This document shows positions 24,467 to 32,969 of a stretch of 40,545 nucleotides of DNA, in pieces (within the stretch, counting starts at the first letter, position 1; every line of letters starts with the position of its first letter). Origin of the DNA: Lachnospiraceae bacterium (lineage in GTDB: Bacteria; Bacillota_A; Clostridia; Lachnospirales; Lachnospiraceae). The stretch spans positions 1-40,545 of the forward strand of contig JAFWYN010000003.1 of the NCBI GenBank assembly GCA_017522685.1. Direction: 5' to 3'. Both the position numbers and the translations under genes were made by a program. Under the pieces are notes generated by a model. The model was not told where the DNA came from, did no database searches, and saw only the letters and a list, made by a program, of their open reading frames with translations.

Positions 24467-25396
24467 TTACGATCTGTACTCTATGGGTTTTGTTAATTTA
24501 ATTACATGGGCTGTGGATACAAAGATCACAATTCCTGCAATGCTTAACATAAGCTGCCCTGCTACCGTGTGCATCAGGGTATGGTACCAGTCCCGGTTTA
24601 AGAAATATAACAAGGGAATGTTCCCCACTACCAGCATTGCCATGGTAATAAATTCCTTCCTCGGCTCCATGACCATATATTCCAGTTCTGCATTCACAAT
24701 ACGCATATCCGACAGCTTCGCCACAATGGGGGTCAGCGTTGTCTTTAAAGACCTGTCATAGAGGCATGCTTTCAGGGCATCCACCCATTCATGAAACACA
24801 TCATCTGCAATCCTCGTGCGAAGTTCCTCCAAAGCAGCCTCCAAATCCGGATCAATCAGACGTATTCTGGACACAAAGTCCTGGAAGATACCCTTTATCG
24901 GCGAATTTAAGTATTCCAGATTTTCTTCCACGGAGGTCAGGATATCCTCCGTTCTTAAATAGGCGGTGGTAATGATAGATAATGCCGTTTCCAGTTCTGC
25001 AGACACATCCTTTTTAAAATGGGATGCCGTCAGCCGGATGTACCAGAAAGGCACAAATAATAATCCCGCTGCAGCAACGGGTATCAGAAACACATTTCCT
25101 ATCATGGCTGCCCCGGCTGCTCCGGCTGCAAAGAAAAGCAGGGAGAGAGTACATAAAAGCGGGAATGTATTTTCCCTGTCCGTAGCCTTTAAGATACTCT
25201 GTATCTCTTCCACTTCTCTTCGTAAATATGACTTTTTCTTTCTCTGGGTTTGTTCCAGAATCTCTTCCCTAAGCCCCCTTGGCCCGGAAAGGAGCTTTTG
25301 AAAGATCCCGCCACTAAAATCCGTAAGAGAAATCCCAAACAGCAGAAACCATCCTGTGATCAGCCCTATGCAGGCTGTGACCTGTATTGTCAGCAT
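24467..25396 (-). CDS. tadB: TadB-like inner-membrane platform protein
   Basis: 309 residues from ATG 25396, which follows GGGAGG and starts right after the CpaF stop. Hydrophobic segments lie at about 5-22, 92-128 and 250-300, with a T2SSF-type helical domain between. It pairs with TadC. A longer upstream reading frame overlapping CpaF has no ribosome site. Confidence 0.82.
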   Translation of the reverse strand: MLTIQVTACIGLITGWFLLFGISLTDFSGGIFQKLLSGPRGLREEILEQTQRKKKSYLRREVEEIQSILKATDRENTFPLLCTLSLLFFAAGAAGAAMIGNVFLIPVAAAGLLFVPFWYIRLTASHFKKDVSAELETALSIITTAYLRTEDILTSVEENLEYLNSPIKGIFQDFVSRIRLIDPDLEAALEELRTRIADDVFHEWVDALKACLYDRSLKTTLTPIVAKLSDMRIVNAELEYMVMEPRKEFITMAMLVVGNIPLLYFLNRDWYHTLMHTVAGQLMLSIAGIVIFVSTAHVIKLTKPIEYRS

Positions 25397-25398
25397 AC

Positions 25399-26748
25399 TT
25401 ACGCACCTCCCTTCTGAAACTTCTCCAAAACATCCAACGGCATCCCGTTTTCCAAAAGCCTCTTCTGTAAGCTCTCTGAAATGTTGCACACCTTTTTGTG
25501 GATCCCGTTAATGATAAAACGGTCCCCTTCCATGCGGTTCTCCGTGATCTCATAACGGAACAGCGAATTAAAATGCCTCTTTCCATCGGGTGTGATCTCA
25601 CACTCCATGATCTCCATCAGTCTTCTTTTTTTGTTCTCCAGTTGCTTGGCAAACACTACGATGGGAAAGGCTTCCGTCACCAGATCCATTAATACCCCAT
25701 CGTCCATGTCGTACTTTCTCTTGCACAGGGTTCTCATTCGGCTGTACGTGGATTCACAGCTGTTACTGTGAATGGTCGTTAACACCGTATGCCCGGTTCT
25801 TGCTGACTCCTGTGCGGTATAGGCTTCCGAGCTTCTCATCTCTCCCACACAGATGATCTCCGGATTAAAACGCAGTGCCATATCCAGAAGCATATCCTGA
25901 TCGATGTTCTGCTTCTCGTTTTCACTAAATCTGGTCAGGGTATGGATCACACTGTTTGTTACCTTTCCATCCTTTTCCCGGACCAGTGCCAGCTCCCTGC
26001 TTCCGTTTTCAATGGTAAAAATACGCTTGTTATCGGGAATGGTAGTTAAAAGCCACCCTGCCAGTGTGGTCTTACCGGAGCTGGTGGCACCGGCCACACA
26101 GATACTGATCCCATACCGCAGACATTCTGCCAGAAAATCCAGCATTTCCTCTGTAGCGGTTCCTCCATCCACAAAATCACTTTTCTTCATGCTCTGTGGA
26201 TTAACGATTCGGATGGAAGCTGCGATCCCCACATCCTCATCCACAAGAGGTGTCTTTAACACCGCAATACGGATATTTTTGCTAAGATGCCCTAATACTG
26301 CCGGGGATGCATTATCAAGCACCATGCCGGACACATGAAGCATGCGGCGGATCACGTTGATGGCATGGTCCGGGGACTCAAAATGTTCCTCCAGCTTTTC
26401 GCATCTCCCATCGCTGTACTGCACTTCGATATCCTTCCAGGAGTTGATATCAATCTCTTCAATGCCGGTACCGAAAATATATTTTGTCAGAAAGGAAAAC
26501 TCCGCCATTTCCGTATAAAGGTCATTTACCAGTTCTTCCCTTGTCTTTCCTTTTACGGTAATACGGTAGTCTGCGATGTACTTGGATATGTATCGCTTGA
26601 CCTGCTGTTTTACCTCTTCATTTCCACCCTCCACCATCAGTGTGGAATATTTGCCGGAGATATACTCCTGCACTTCCTTTAGCACATCGGAAAATACTCT
26701 TGTCTTATCCTCCGGTGCAAAAAATAAACTCTGGTTGTTTCCCATCAT
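25399..26748 (-). CDS. cpaF: CpaF/TadA-type pilus assembly ATPase
   Basis: 449 residues. Walker A is GATSSGKTTLAG (about 219-230) and the Walker B/Asp-Glu region is NPEIICVGEMRSSEAY (about 294-309). The His/Arg motifs RTGHTVLTTIHSN are typical of VirB11/PulE ATPases. It powers assembly of the Flp/Tad pilus. It overlaps the upstream TadZ-like gene by 4 nt and is complete. Confidence 0.93.
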   Translation of the reverse strand: MMGNNQSLFFAPEDKTRVFSDVLKEVQEYISGKYSTLMVEGGNEEVKQQVKRYISKYIADYRITVKGKTREELVNDLYTEMAEFSFLTKYIFGTGIEEIDINSWKDIEVQYSDGRCEKLEEHFESPDHAINVIRRMLHVSGMVLDNASPAVLGHLSKNIRIAVLKTPLVDEDVGIAASIRIVNPQSMKKSDFVDGGTATEEMLDFLAECLRYGISICVAGATSSGKTTLAGWLLTTIPDNKRIFTIENGSRELALVREKDGKVTNSVIHTLTRFSENEKQNIDQDMLLDMALRFNPEIICVGEMRSSEAYTAQESARTGHTVLTTIHSNSCESTYSRMRTLCKRKYDMDDGVLMDLVTEAFPIVVFAKQLENKKRRLMEIMECEITPDGKRHFNSLFRYEITENRMEGDRFIINGIHKKVCNISESLQKRLLENGMPLDVLEKFQKGGA

Positions 26749-27551
26749 GTGCCGAACACCTCCTTACAGATCTTTTCGATCTCTTTGCGGAACGCCCTGC
26801 TTTCTTTCAGTCCCAGCTCCTCTAACATATTTCCTTCCAGATACTGGGTTTCCACTTCCCTGCTGTGGGGGATCTGAAAGGAAACCGAACCAAGCACCTG
26901 TTCCATGTGGCAGTCTGCCTCCTGGGGTTTTACATTGGATGCCACCTTGAGCTGTTTATCTGCATCCCATTTATGGTCACGAAGCAGGGGCAACTGTGAA
27001 GACAGGTAGCTGATGGACTTTAAATCACAGTTTACCAGTCGCAGTACCGTATCTGCCTCCATCAGAGCTACCGCTGAAAGCACATCCGATGCAATGGTGC
27101 TGGTGCAGTCAATGATCACAAAAGGTGCCACCTGTCTTGCCTGTTCGATCAGCTCCACTGCCTGTGTCTGGTCATAGGATGGATAGGTGAACACATTCTC
27201 CCCTTTTAACATCCCGATCAAGCCCAGGTAATCATTCTTTTTATAAAACATACAGTTCTTCCGGATCAGATTTTCTGTCACATGGGTTGCTGCAAGAATG
27301 CTCCCCAGGGATCTTTCTCCTTCCAGATCTCCGGATGCACAGATACATGGCAGGGGCGGCGTGGTCATGTCTGCAAAGATCAATAGTACATTTTTCTTCT
27401 TTCTGGCCAGATGCTCTGCCAGCTTGACAGAAACCGTTGTCTTGCCGGAAGAGGGACTTCCCCATACGGCAAGCACACCACCCTGTTCCTCCGTTGCCTC
27501 CTCCTGGAATCCGTTCTTTCTCGTAAACAGAGAGTTCTGTTTAAAATTCAC
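26745..27551 (-). CDS. ParA/MinD-like ATPase (TadZ/CpaE-like)
   Basis: 268 residues. Deviant Walker A is WGSPSSGKTTVSVKLA (about 30-45); the switch region contains FVIIDCTST. It lies between CpaB and CpaF, where TadZ/CpaE proteins localise the pilus machine. The start is GTG with GGAGG 8 nt upstream. A receiver domain, often present in CpaE, is missing. Confidence 0.8.
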   Translation of the reverse strand: MNFKQNSLFTRKNGFQEEATEEQGGVLAVWGSPSSGKTTVSVKLAEHLARKKKNVLLIFADMTTPPLPCICASGDLEGERSLGSILAATHVTENLIRKNCMFYKKNDYLGLIGMLKGENVFTYPSYDQTQAVELIEQARQVAPFVIIDCTSTIASDVLSAVALMEADTVLRLVNCDLKSISYLSSQLPLLRDHKWDADKQLKVASNVKPQEADCHMEQVLGSVSFQIPHSREVETQYLEGNMLEELGLKESRAFRKEIEKICKEVFGT

Positions 27552-27554
27552 CTG

Positions 27555-28340
27555 CTATTCCTCCCCATCTGTCTCAGTTTCTGCATTTTCTTCTATGGAT
27601 GCCTCTTCCATGGCTTTCAATTCCTCCAACACCTGGTCCTGTGCTTTGATAAATTCCGAAGCTTTCTCTGCCTCTCCCCGAAACACCAAAGACAAATGGA
27701 TCTCTCCCTCCGCTTCCAGTCTGGCCAGGAGTTTACTCTGCTCCGGTTTTACCAGCATGGTCACCGTAGAGGGCAGCTCCTTTTCTTTCTCCTCTGTCAG
27801 CTTTTCCCCGGTGTTGGCATCATTGCCGGACTTGGCAGTCACTGCAATGACTTCCACATATTTAAGTTCTGCCGGGATAATGGTTTCTCCGCTGCCCAGA
27901 TAATCCGGTGCAATAACAGAGACAATATCTCCACTCTTCAATTTGCCGGATAACCCTTCCGCAAAGGTATTGATGGTAATGGACATGGCCTGCTTTTCTC
28001 CATTTAAGCTGTAAAGGTATCTGTTCTCTGCGGCAGGTTCTGATGAGATCTTATCTGTCAGGATATAATCCCCCGGATACACATCTGCCTTCAGATATTT
28101 TCCTTCCACCTCTGCAATGTTTCTTATCACATTTGGGGGCAGGTTATGGTTACCTACTTCCACCTCATCCACCATATCCTTTGTGATCTCTTCCCCTGCA
28201 TGGACCTGCCTGGTAAAACGGACTATGGTAGTTTTCTTCGATAATCCTGCATTCACAAGAGGGGTAATAACAAAGCAGATGACTAGGGATACTGCAATGC
28301 AGAAGATCCCAAGCATCGTCCTGTTCTTAAACACTTTCAT
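27555..28340 (-). CDS. cpaB: CpaB/SafB-like pilus assembly protein
   Basis: 261 residues: one N-terminal membrane segment (about 9-28) followed by a SAF domain (VRFTRQVHAGEEITKDMVDE, about 40-100) and an RcpC/CpaB-like beta domain. The C-terminal 60 residues are acidic. CpaB proteins support pilus assembly at the outer face of the membrane. First of the run CpaB, TadZ, CpaF, TadB, TadC. Confidence 0.85.
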   Translation of the reverse strand: MKVFKNRTMLGIFCIAVSLVICFVITPLVNAGLSKKTTIVRFTRQVHAGEEITKDMVDEVEVGNHNLPPNVIRNIAEVEGKYLKADVYPGDYILTDKISSEPAAENRYLYSLNGEKQAMSITINTFAEGLSGKLKSGDIVSVIAPDYLGSGETIIPAELKYVEVIAVTAKSGNDANTGEKLTEEKEKELPSTVTMLVKPEQSKLLARLEAEGEIHLSLVFRGEAEKASEFIKAQDQVLEELKAMEEASIEENAETETDGEE

Positions 28341-28367
28341 TCTGTGATTTCCTCCTTATCAATCATC

Positions 28368-28790
28368 TTATATCCGGATGCCCAAAAGCATCCCCAGCAG
28401 TAAGAAAGGAACCAACGGGTATGCCTGTTCCTTTCCTGCTTCACACTTTTCTTTTCTGATTTTTCTTATGCACTGGCCGATTCCATGGTACAGTAACAAA
28501 AGACACAGGGCCATGATAAGGCCGGCAAGGGTTCTTTCAAATCCAAGCACCAGTCCACAGGCACCTGCCAGCTTGATATCTCCCCCACCGATGCCACCTG
28601 CAGTTACCCCTGTTATCAACAGGGGCAAAGCTGCAAGCAGACCGGTCAGATACACTGGTTGCGGGGAAATCAAACTTATACCTGCAATCATAAGGGGCAT
28701 CCAATCCGGAATGTTCCTTGTTCTTAAGTCAGATACTGCCGCCAAAGACAGAACCCAAAAAAACAAGACCGGTCTTATTATTCCTTCCAT
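28368..28790 (-). CDS. Prepilin peptidase (A24 family, TadV/CpaA-like)
   Basis: 140 residues, five to six hydrophobic segments. The two catalytic aspartates are in SDLRTRNIPDW (about 21) and GGGDIKLAG (about 70), the GxGD motif of A24 peptidases. It lacks the methylase domain, as in TadV. It should process the Flp-like pilin and TadE-like proteins encoded here. The start touches the ribosome site TAGGAG, so initiation may depend on translation of the upstream SpoVG gene. Confidence 0.88.
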   Translation of the reverse strand: MEGIIRPVLFFWVLSLAAVSDLRTRNIPDWMPLMIAGISLISPQPVYLTGLLAALPLLITGVTAGGIGGGDIKLAGACGLVLGFERTLAGLIMALCLLLLYHGIGQCIRKIRKEKCEAGKEQAYPLVPFLLLGMLLGIRI

Positions 28791-28793
28791 CTC

Positions 28794-29186
28794 CTACATT
28801 TCCATGCTCAAGCCAGCTTCTTCTTCCGGATCCATATCCTCTTCCATTTCTTCCTGATCGAGTACCGGTGCAAGCATACTCTGCTGGTAGGCATTCTCCA
28901 CAGTCTGGTCAAACAATTGTTTCATGTTCTTGTCTGCAAAATATACAGAATCCTTATACTCGTCTGTGTGTGGCATCTTGGTACGAGGCATGGTCACTGT
29001 AATGCCATAGTCATCCTCCTTGATCTTTACATTGCGGATGGTCATAACCCCTGCCACCATTACATCGGCAGTGGCAAGTACACCCCTTTCCGGATTATGT
29101 TCTTTGATGGTTACCTCAAAAGGAACTTGCTGTTCCATGGTCTGATTATTTTCTTCTGTTACCTGTGTTGCTGCATTTCTTGGCAT
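28794..29186 (-). CDS. SpoVG-like protein (copy 1)
   Basis: 130 residues. Residues about 22-105 match the SpoVG fold (IRNVKIKEDDYGITVTMPRTK, followed by a final helix). SpoVG proteins bind DNA or RNA and regulate cell-surface genes. The C-terminus is an acidic tail ending EEAGLSMEM. It lies immediately upstream of the prepilin peptidase, with the stop inside that gene's ribosome site. A second copy flanks the pilin on its other side. Confidence 0.75.
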   Translation of the reverse strand: MPRNAATQVTEENNQTMEQQVPFEVTIKEHNPERGVLATADVMVAGVMTIRNVKIKEDDYGITVTMPRTKMPHTDEYKDSVYFADKNMKQLFDQTVENAYQQSMLAPVLDQEEMEEDMDPEEEAGLSMEM

Positions 29187-29213
29187 ATGAATTTCCTCCG
29201 ATCATTTTTAATT

Positions 29214-29444
29214 TTAGCCCGCATAGTTAAACATTGTCTGAATCTTGGTAGTCAGGGTAGGCATTACCACATCATTGAAAAGGGCATACAAGCCAGCCAA
29301 CAGAAGAGCTCCAATCACTACCGCAATCAAAATCTTCACTGCGGAATCCACGTAGTTCTCTCCTTTTTTATCCTTTAACAGATGTACTGCTTTCCCTGCG
29401 GTTGCCTTCATGCTTTCTGCTACCTTATTCATTATTTTTCTCAT
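29214..29444 (-). CDS. Flp/Tad-type pilin
   Basis: About 76 residues. A basic leader ending KDKKGENYVDSAVKIL, with a G-E junction as likely prepilin peptidase site, precedes one hydrophobic helix (LIAVVIGALLLAGLYALF) and a short tail. This is the size and layout of the main Flp pilin. I prefer ATG 29444 because GGAGG lies 8 nt upstream; the ATG at 29459 lies before that site. SpoVG genes lie on both sides. Confidence 0.78.
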   Translation of the reverse strand: MRKIMNKVAESMKATAGKAVHLLKDKKGENYVDSAVKILIAVVIGALLLAGLYALFNDVVMPTLTTKIQTMFNYAG

Positions 29445-29486
29445 TGATTTTTCCTCCATATCATCACTTTTTATTGTCTTTTTTCC

Positions 29487-29897
29487 TTACATACCAGTGG
29501 TATCCATTGCCTGACCATCCGGTGCCTGTTTCATTTCATGATGCTTTGCCATACTGTTCTGGCTCTGCATAAGTGCCTGCTCATAGGCACCAATGACCGC
29601 ATCATTTAACTGTTTCCTGCATTCAGGTGTAATAGGAAAACAGATATCCCTATACTCACTTCCCACCTTGTAGCTTGGCATGGATACAAACAGACCACTG
29701 CTTCCCTCAACGATTTTCACTCCTCTGATGGCAAATGCACCGTTGATGTTAATGCTCACGGTACCTTTGATAGTTTCATTCGGTTTGATAGACTGAATGC
29801 GCACCTCAAAATCAAGGGGCTGTGACTGTTTTGTCTGCTGTGGCTGCACCTCTCCCTGTGCTTTCTGTTTTCCATTACTGTTTACTTTTTCTGCCAT
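29487..29897 (-). CDS. SpoVG-like protein (copy 2)
   Basis: About 136 residues from ATG 29897 after AAAGGAAG. Residues about 30-115 are a clear SpoVG domain (IRGVKIVEGSSGLFVSMPSYK, EYRDICFPITPECR), closer to the family than copy 1. An N-terminal Gln-rich extension and a tail ending QAMDTTGM are element-specific. It may act as a nucleic-acid-binding regulator of the pilus genes or be carried with transferred DNA. Inference only. Confidence 0.82.
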   Translation of the reverse strand: MAEKVNSNGKQKAQGEVQPQQTKQSQPLDFEVRIQSIKPNETIKGTVSININGAFAIRGVKIVEGSSGLFVSMPSYKVGSEYRDICFPITPECRKQLNDAVIGAYEQALMQSQNSMAKHHEMKQAPDGQAMDTTGM

Positions 29898-29922
29898 GTT
29901 CTTCCTTTCCGCCTTTCGGCTC

Positions 29923-30444
29923 TTACTGAAATTCAATGTTTGCAAAGCCTTTCGGCTCTACATAGAAAAAGAGGCTTGCCTCCCCATCTGAAAATTCCAT
30001 CACATCCGAAATGGACAGGGCATGTCCCCTAAAATCATCCGGAACCTTCCTGCCAAATTTTTCCCAGACCTTTTCCAGCTGGAAATCCTCCACCTCTCCC
30101 TCATAAACAAGAACATATTCCTGCTTCTGCGGCTGAGCAAAGCCTCTTCTTTTTCTTTCTGCAAGACTGACAAACCGCATCAGAATGGGACTGTCCTGTT
30201 TTAATTGATAGATTCGTATCCTCCTTCCCCTAGTTTCTTCCCCTGCAAAATCCATCCCTCCACCATCTGACAGACGGTCATATACCCCAGACCGTATTTC
30301 CACTGCCAGTTCTTTCTCAGACAGATAGTCAATGATCGCCTTTTTATTAAAAATGGAATCCAGCACCACCTTTCCATCGGTCAGATACCCTGCCGGATTT
30401 CCATAGTAGTTCAGGATCCCATTAGAAAAATATATTTTCTTCAT
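29923..30444 (-). CDS. YodL-like domain protein
   Basis: 173 residues, soluble. The C-terminal FRGHALSISDVMEF and FFYVEPKGFANIEF pattern matches the YodL-like domain found in many accessory proteins of clostridial conjugative elements. The N-terminal 110 residues are unassigned. ATG follows AGAGGG. Function unknown; it heads the SpoVG-pilin-Tad run. Confidence 0.65.
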   Translation of the reverse strand: MKKIYFSNGILNYYGNPAGYLTDGKVVLDSIFNKKAIIDYLSEKELAVEIRSGVYDRLSDGGGMDFAGEETRGRRIRIYQLKQDSPILMRFVSLAERKRRGFAQPQKQEYVLVYEGEVEDFQLEKVWEKFGRKVPDDFRGHALSISDVMEFSDGEASLFFYVEPKGFANIEFQ

Positions 30445-30490
30445 ACTGCCCTCTTTGCACTCTCACGGTTACGTTTTCCTTTATTTACGC

Positions 30491-30778
30491 TTATCCATTG
30501 GTTTCGCTTTCCTGCTGTACCAGTTTTAGGAGTTTTGCCGCCAGTGCCACCTGTTTTTCGTGGCTCATGGTTTTTACGGCTGCATGGACATAAGCCTCTA
30601 CCATTTCAATATCCTGCTTTCCGGCTTCCACAATGTCCACCTTGGATATCACAATCTTTCCGGAGTTTATGGTGACTTTTACGATATCTCCCTTTTCCAT
30701 CTCCGCTTTCTGGCGCATGTCAAACGGTATCAGCACCCTGCCTTTCTCATCCAACAGCTTATATACCGGCTTTGCCAT
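30491..30778 (-). CDS. AbrB/SpoVT-type DNA-binding protein
   Basis: 95 residues. Residues about 3-48 form an AbrB/MazE-type swapped-hairpin domain (LDEKGRVLIPFDMRQKAEM, then GDIVKVTINSGKIVISK). A helical tail follows. Likely transcription regulator. Overlaps the next upstream gene, also AbrB-like, by 20 nt, so both probably act together. Confidence 0.8.
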   Translation of the reverse strand: MAKPVYKLLDEKGRVLIPFDMRQKAEMEKGDIVKVTINSGKIVISKVDIVEAGKQDIEMVEAYVHAAVKTMSHEKQVALAAKLLKLVQQESETNG

Positions 30779-31208
30779 TTTCTTCCTCCTCCGTCATCCG
30801 TAACACAATGTTTACCTTTTCCTTTGGTATGCCGAGATCAGCACAGATATCTAAAAGCTCCTTGGGAACCTCCTCGGATTCCTCTTCCCCGGCAGGCAGG
30901 ATCACAATCATTCTGTCCCTGCACACAATATCCAAATCTGCATCCACGGGAATGTGTGCATCCGCAAGCAGTTGTGGCGGCAGTTTCAGTTCTGCCTCCC
31001 CACTTTTAAGCTCCTCCATGGGATCTTCCCCTGCTTTCTTTAAAATAAATTCCCTGGATTCATTCCGGTAATCCCCTTCCCCTGCAGCAATGTATACCAG
31101 ATTCACCTCATCCCCGGTACGGATACCGGTCTGTGCTAACAACACAATGGGAATCTCAATACAGCCTTTCTCATTCAGTATTCCTGTCATCTCCACTAAC
31201 TGAACCAT
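30759..31208 (-). CDS. AbrB-like protein with two divergent domains
   Basis: 149 residues from ATG 31208 after GAGGAGG; an upstream in-frame start lacks a ribosome site. Residues 3-45 (MTGILNEKGCIEIPIVLLAQTG) resemble an AbrB hairpin, and residues 80-110 (LPPQLLADAHIPVDADLDIV) look like a second one. The C-terminus is an acidic helix. It overlaps the Dam-type methylase by 38 nt and the downstream AbrB gene by 20 nt. Probably a regulator or partner of the smaller protein. Confidence 0.6.
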   Translation of the reverse strand: MVQLVEMTGILNEKGCIEIPIVLLAQTGIRTGDEVNLVYIAAGEGDYRNESREFILKKAGEDPMEELKSGEAELKLPPQLLADAHIPVDADLDIVCRDRMIVILPAGEEESEEVPKELLDICADLGIPKEKVNIVLRMTEEEENGKAGI

Positions 31209-32175
31209 TTTCGTCCTCCTCTTTTTTATTACTGCCATACCACACCGATGTTTTCTGGTTATTTAACATTTCAAACAGATTCATCTGCATTGGCAGGCTG
31301 TTTCTTCTTTCCTCCATGTCATAGTTGGCAATCAGCACCTCCGGAAACTCGCTTCCGTTGTCATAACGCTGTGCCAGATTGTTAATACGTGTGACTGCTT
31401 CGATATGAAAATCCTGATACAATTCCCTGATATACGCACAATCATTGTAGGAAACCATAAATTTCCCCTGAATGGATGCCAGCGTATCACGAAGTCTCAC
31501 GTGATCCTCTTTTTTGAACACCACTTCATAATGTCCTTCTGTTTCAAAATACGGTGGATCACAATAAAAAAAGGCATTCGGTCTGTCATACTGACGGATG
31601 AGTGCCTCAAAATCTTTATTCTCGATGACCGTGTCCTTTAATCTGCGGTTTGCTTCCCAAAGAATAGTAAAAGTCTTGCGGATGTCAAAAGGCTGGCATC
31701 CGTAAGAGGTACATCCACTTCCATAACTGTACCGGATGATCTTATAAAAGGCTGCCGCCCTTTTCACATCACCTACTTCTGCCCTTTCCTTTAAAATATT
31801 GCATATCTCCGCCGCCTCCGGCTCTTTTAAAAAGTGGTTTGCGATTTCCAGTTCCTCTGATAGATGCTCACTTTTAAATTCCTCCATGGTAAGGAACTTA
31901 CGGAGTGTGAAAAACTCATCCCTGGAATTTAAGGGCAGGAAAGACAGTTCCCGGATCAGAGCCATAGGCCTTTCCTTTACACAATAAAAGAGGTTTGCAA
32001 GATTGGAATTAAAATCATTGTAAACCTCCATACACTTATCCGGTGGTTTTCCAAACAAAACCCAGCCGCCTCCGCCGAATACTTCTATGTAGCGGTCATA
32101 TTGTTTTGGCATTCGCAGGTAAATCAGATCACGGAGTGCCTTCTTACCGCCAACCCAACTGATGATACTGTTCAA
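31171..32175 (-). CDS. Dam-type N6-adenine DNA methyltransferase (D12 class)
   Basis: 334 residues. Motif I is EVFGGGGWVLFGKPP (about 32-46), N-terminal WVGGKK is typical of the family, and the catalytic motif is CDPPYFE (about 205). It should methylate adenine in a short DNA site. The start is TTG at 32175 with AAGGAG 8 nt upstream. The C-terminal 35 residues are a charged tail. No adjacent nuclease is visible, so an orphan protective methylase is likely. Confidence 0.9.
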   Translation of the reverse strand: MNSIISWVGGKKALRDLIYLRMPKQYDRYIEVFGGGGWVLFGKPPDKCMEVYNDFNSNLANLFYCVKERPMALIRELSFLPLNSRDEFFTLRKFLTMEEFKSEHLSEELEIANHFLKEPEAAEICNILKERAEVGDVKRAAAFYKIIRYSYGSGCTSYGCQPFDIRKTFTILWEANRRLKDTVIENKDFEALIRQYDRPNAFFYCDPPYFETEGHYEVVFKKEDHVRLRDTLASIQGKFMVSYNDCAYIRELYQDFHIEAVTRINNLAQRYDNGSEFPEVLIANYDMEERRNSLPMQMNLFEMLNNQKTSVWYGSNKKEEDENGSVSGDDRNTE

Positions 32176-32192
32176 TTATAATTCTCCTTCCT

Positions 32193-32945
32193 TCAAAACT
32201 GTTTCGGTCCCTCCATTTTCTGTGTCTGCTGTGACGCCAGATGTTCCTCCACAAGCTTTCTGATAGCGACAACTGATTCTGGCATAGACTCAAAATCTAC
32301 ATGGTGATCACGTTCTACCAGTGGTGTATACCAGTAATCATAAGGCATATAATTTACTTTAATAAAACACTTTTGCGCCTCTGTTAGTTTATCACTTAAC
32401 TGCATCAACGGACCGACTGGTGAAAAGAATGTGGTTCCCCAATGTTCTCCTGATGATTGCAAATCCAGCGAAACCAAAGCAAGCGCATGCACATCCGATT
32501 CGATTCCTTTAATGACTGCCGGCATCACAACCATTCCATAACTTTCATTTACATATCCTTCTCCATACACTTCCTCAAAAGCCAGATGCATGGCAAGCAG
32601 TTTTTCAGCTGCGTAAGAATTGCCATCGCTGTTGCAGGATATATGTAGCAATTCGAAATCCACATTTTCAAAGATTTCTCGTACTTTCATCAAGAATTCC
32701 AGCTCCTTCTTTTCAGAAAGTTCTTCTTGCGGAGTAATCACATAAAATTGGTCCACCTCAGTATTTAGTGCCAGAGAGCTTCCATTCTCCCATTTCACAT
32801 GGATCTGACCGATATCATCCACCATGGTAACGGTTCCTTTAGTACCCGGCGGCACTGTAGTTTCCCCTTCCATTTCATACAGGCATACTCTTGTACCTTT
32901 TGGGTACCTCTCTTTCAGTTCTTCTATTTCTTTTCTACTTAACAT
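32193..32945 (-). CDS. DUF4314-containing accessory protein
   Basis: 250 residues. The N-terminal 70 residues match DUF4314 (YPKGTRVCLYEMEGE, GTKGTVTMVDDIGQIHVKWENGSSL), an SH3-like beta domain. The remaining 180 residues are an unassigned alpha/beta domain. DUF4314 proteins occur widely in clostridial conjugative elements with unknown role. ATG follows GGAGG. Confidence 0.7.
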   Translation of the reverse strand: MLSRKEIEELKERYPKGTRVCLYEMEGETTVPPGTKGTVTMVDDIGQIHVKWENGSSLALNTEVDQFYVITPQEELSEKKELEFLMKVREIFENVDFELLHISCNSDGNSYAAEKLLAMHLAFEEVYGEGYVNESYGMVVMPAVIKGIESDVHALALVSLDLQSSGEHWGTTFFSPVGPLMQLSDKLTEAQKCFIKVNYMPYDYWYTPLVERDHHVDFESMPESVVAIRKLVEEHLASQQTQKMEGPKQF

Positions 32946-32969
32946 CGTCTCCTCCTTCTTCGGAATAAA

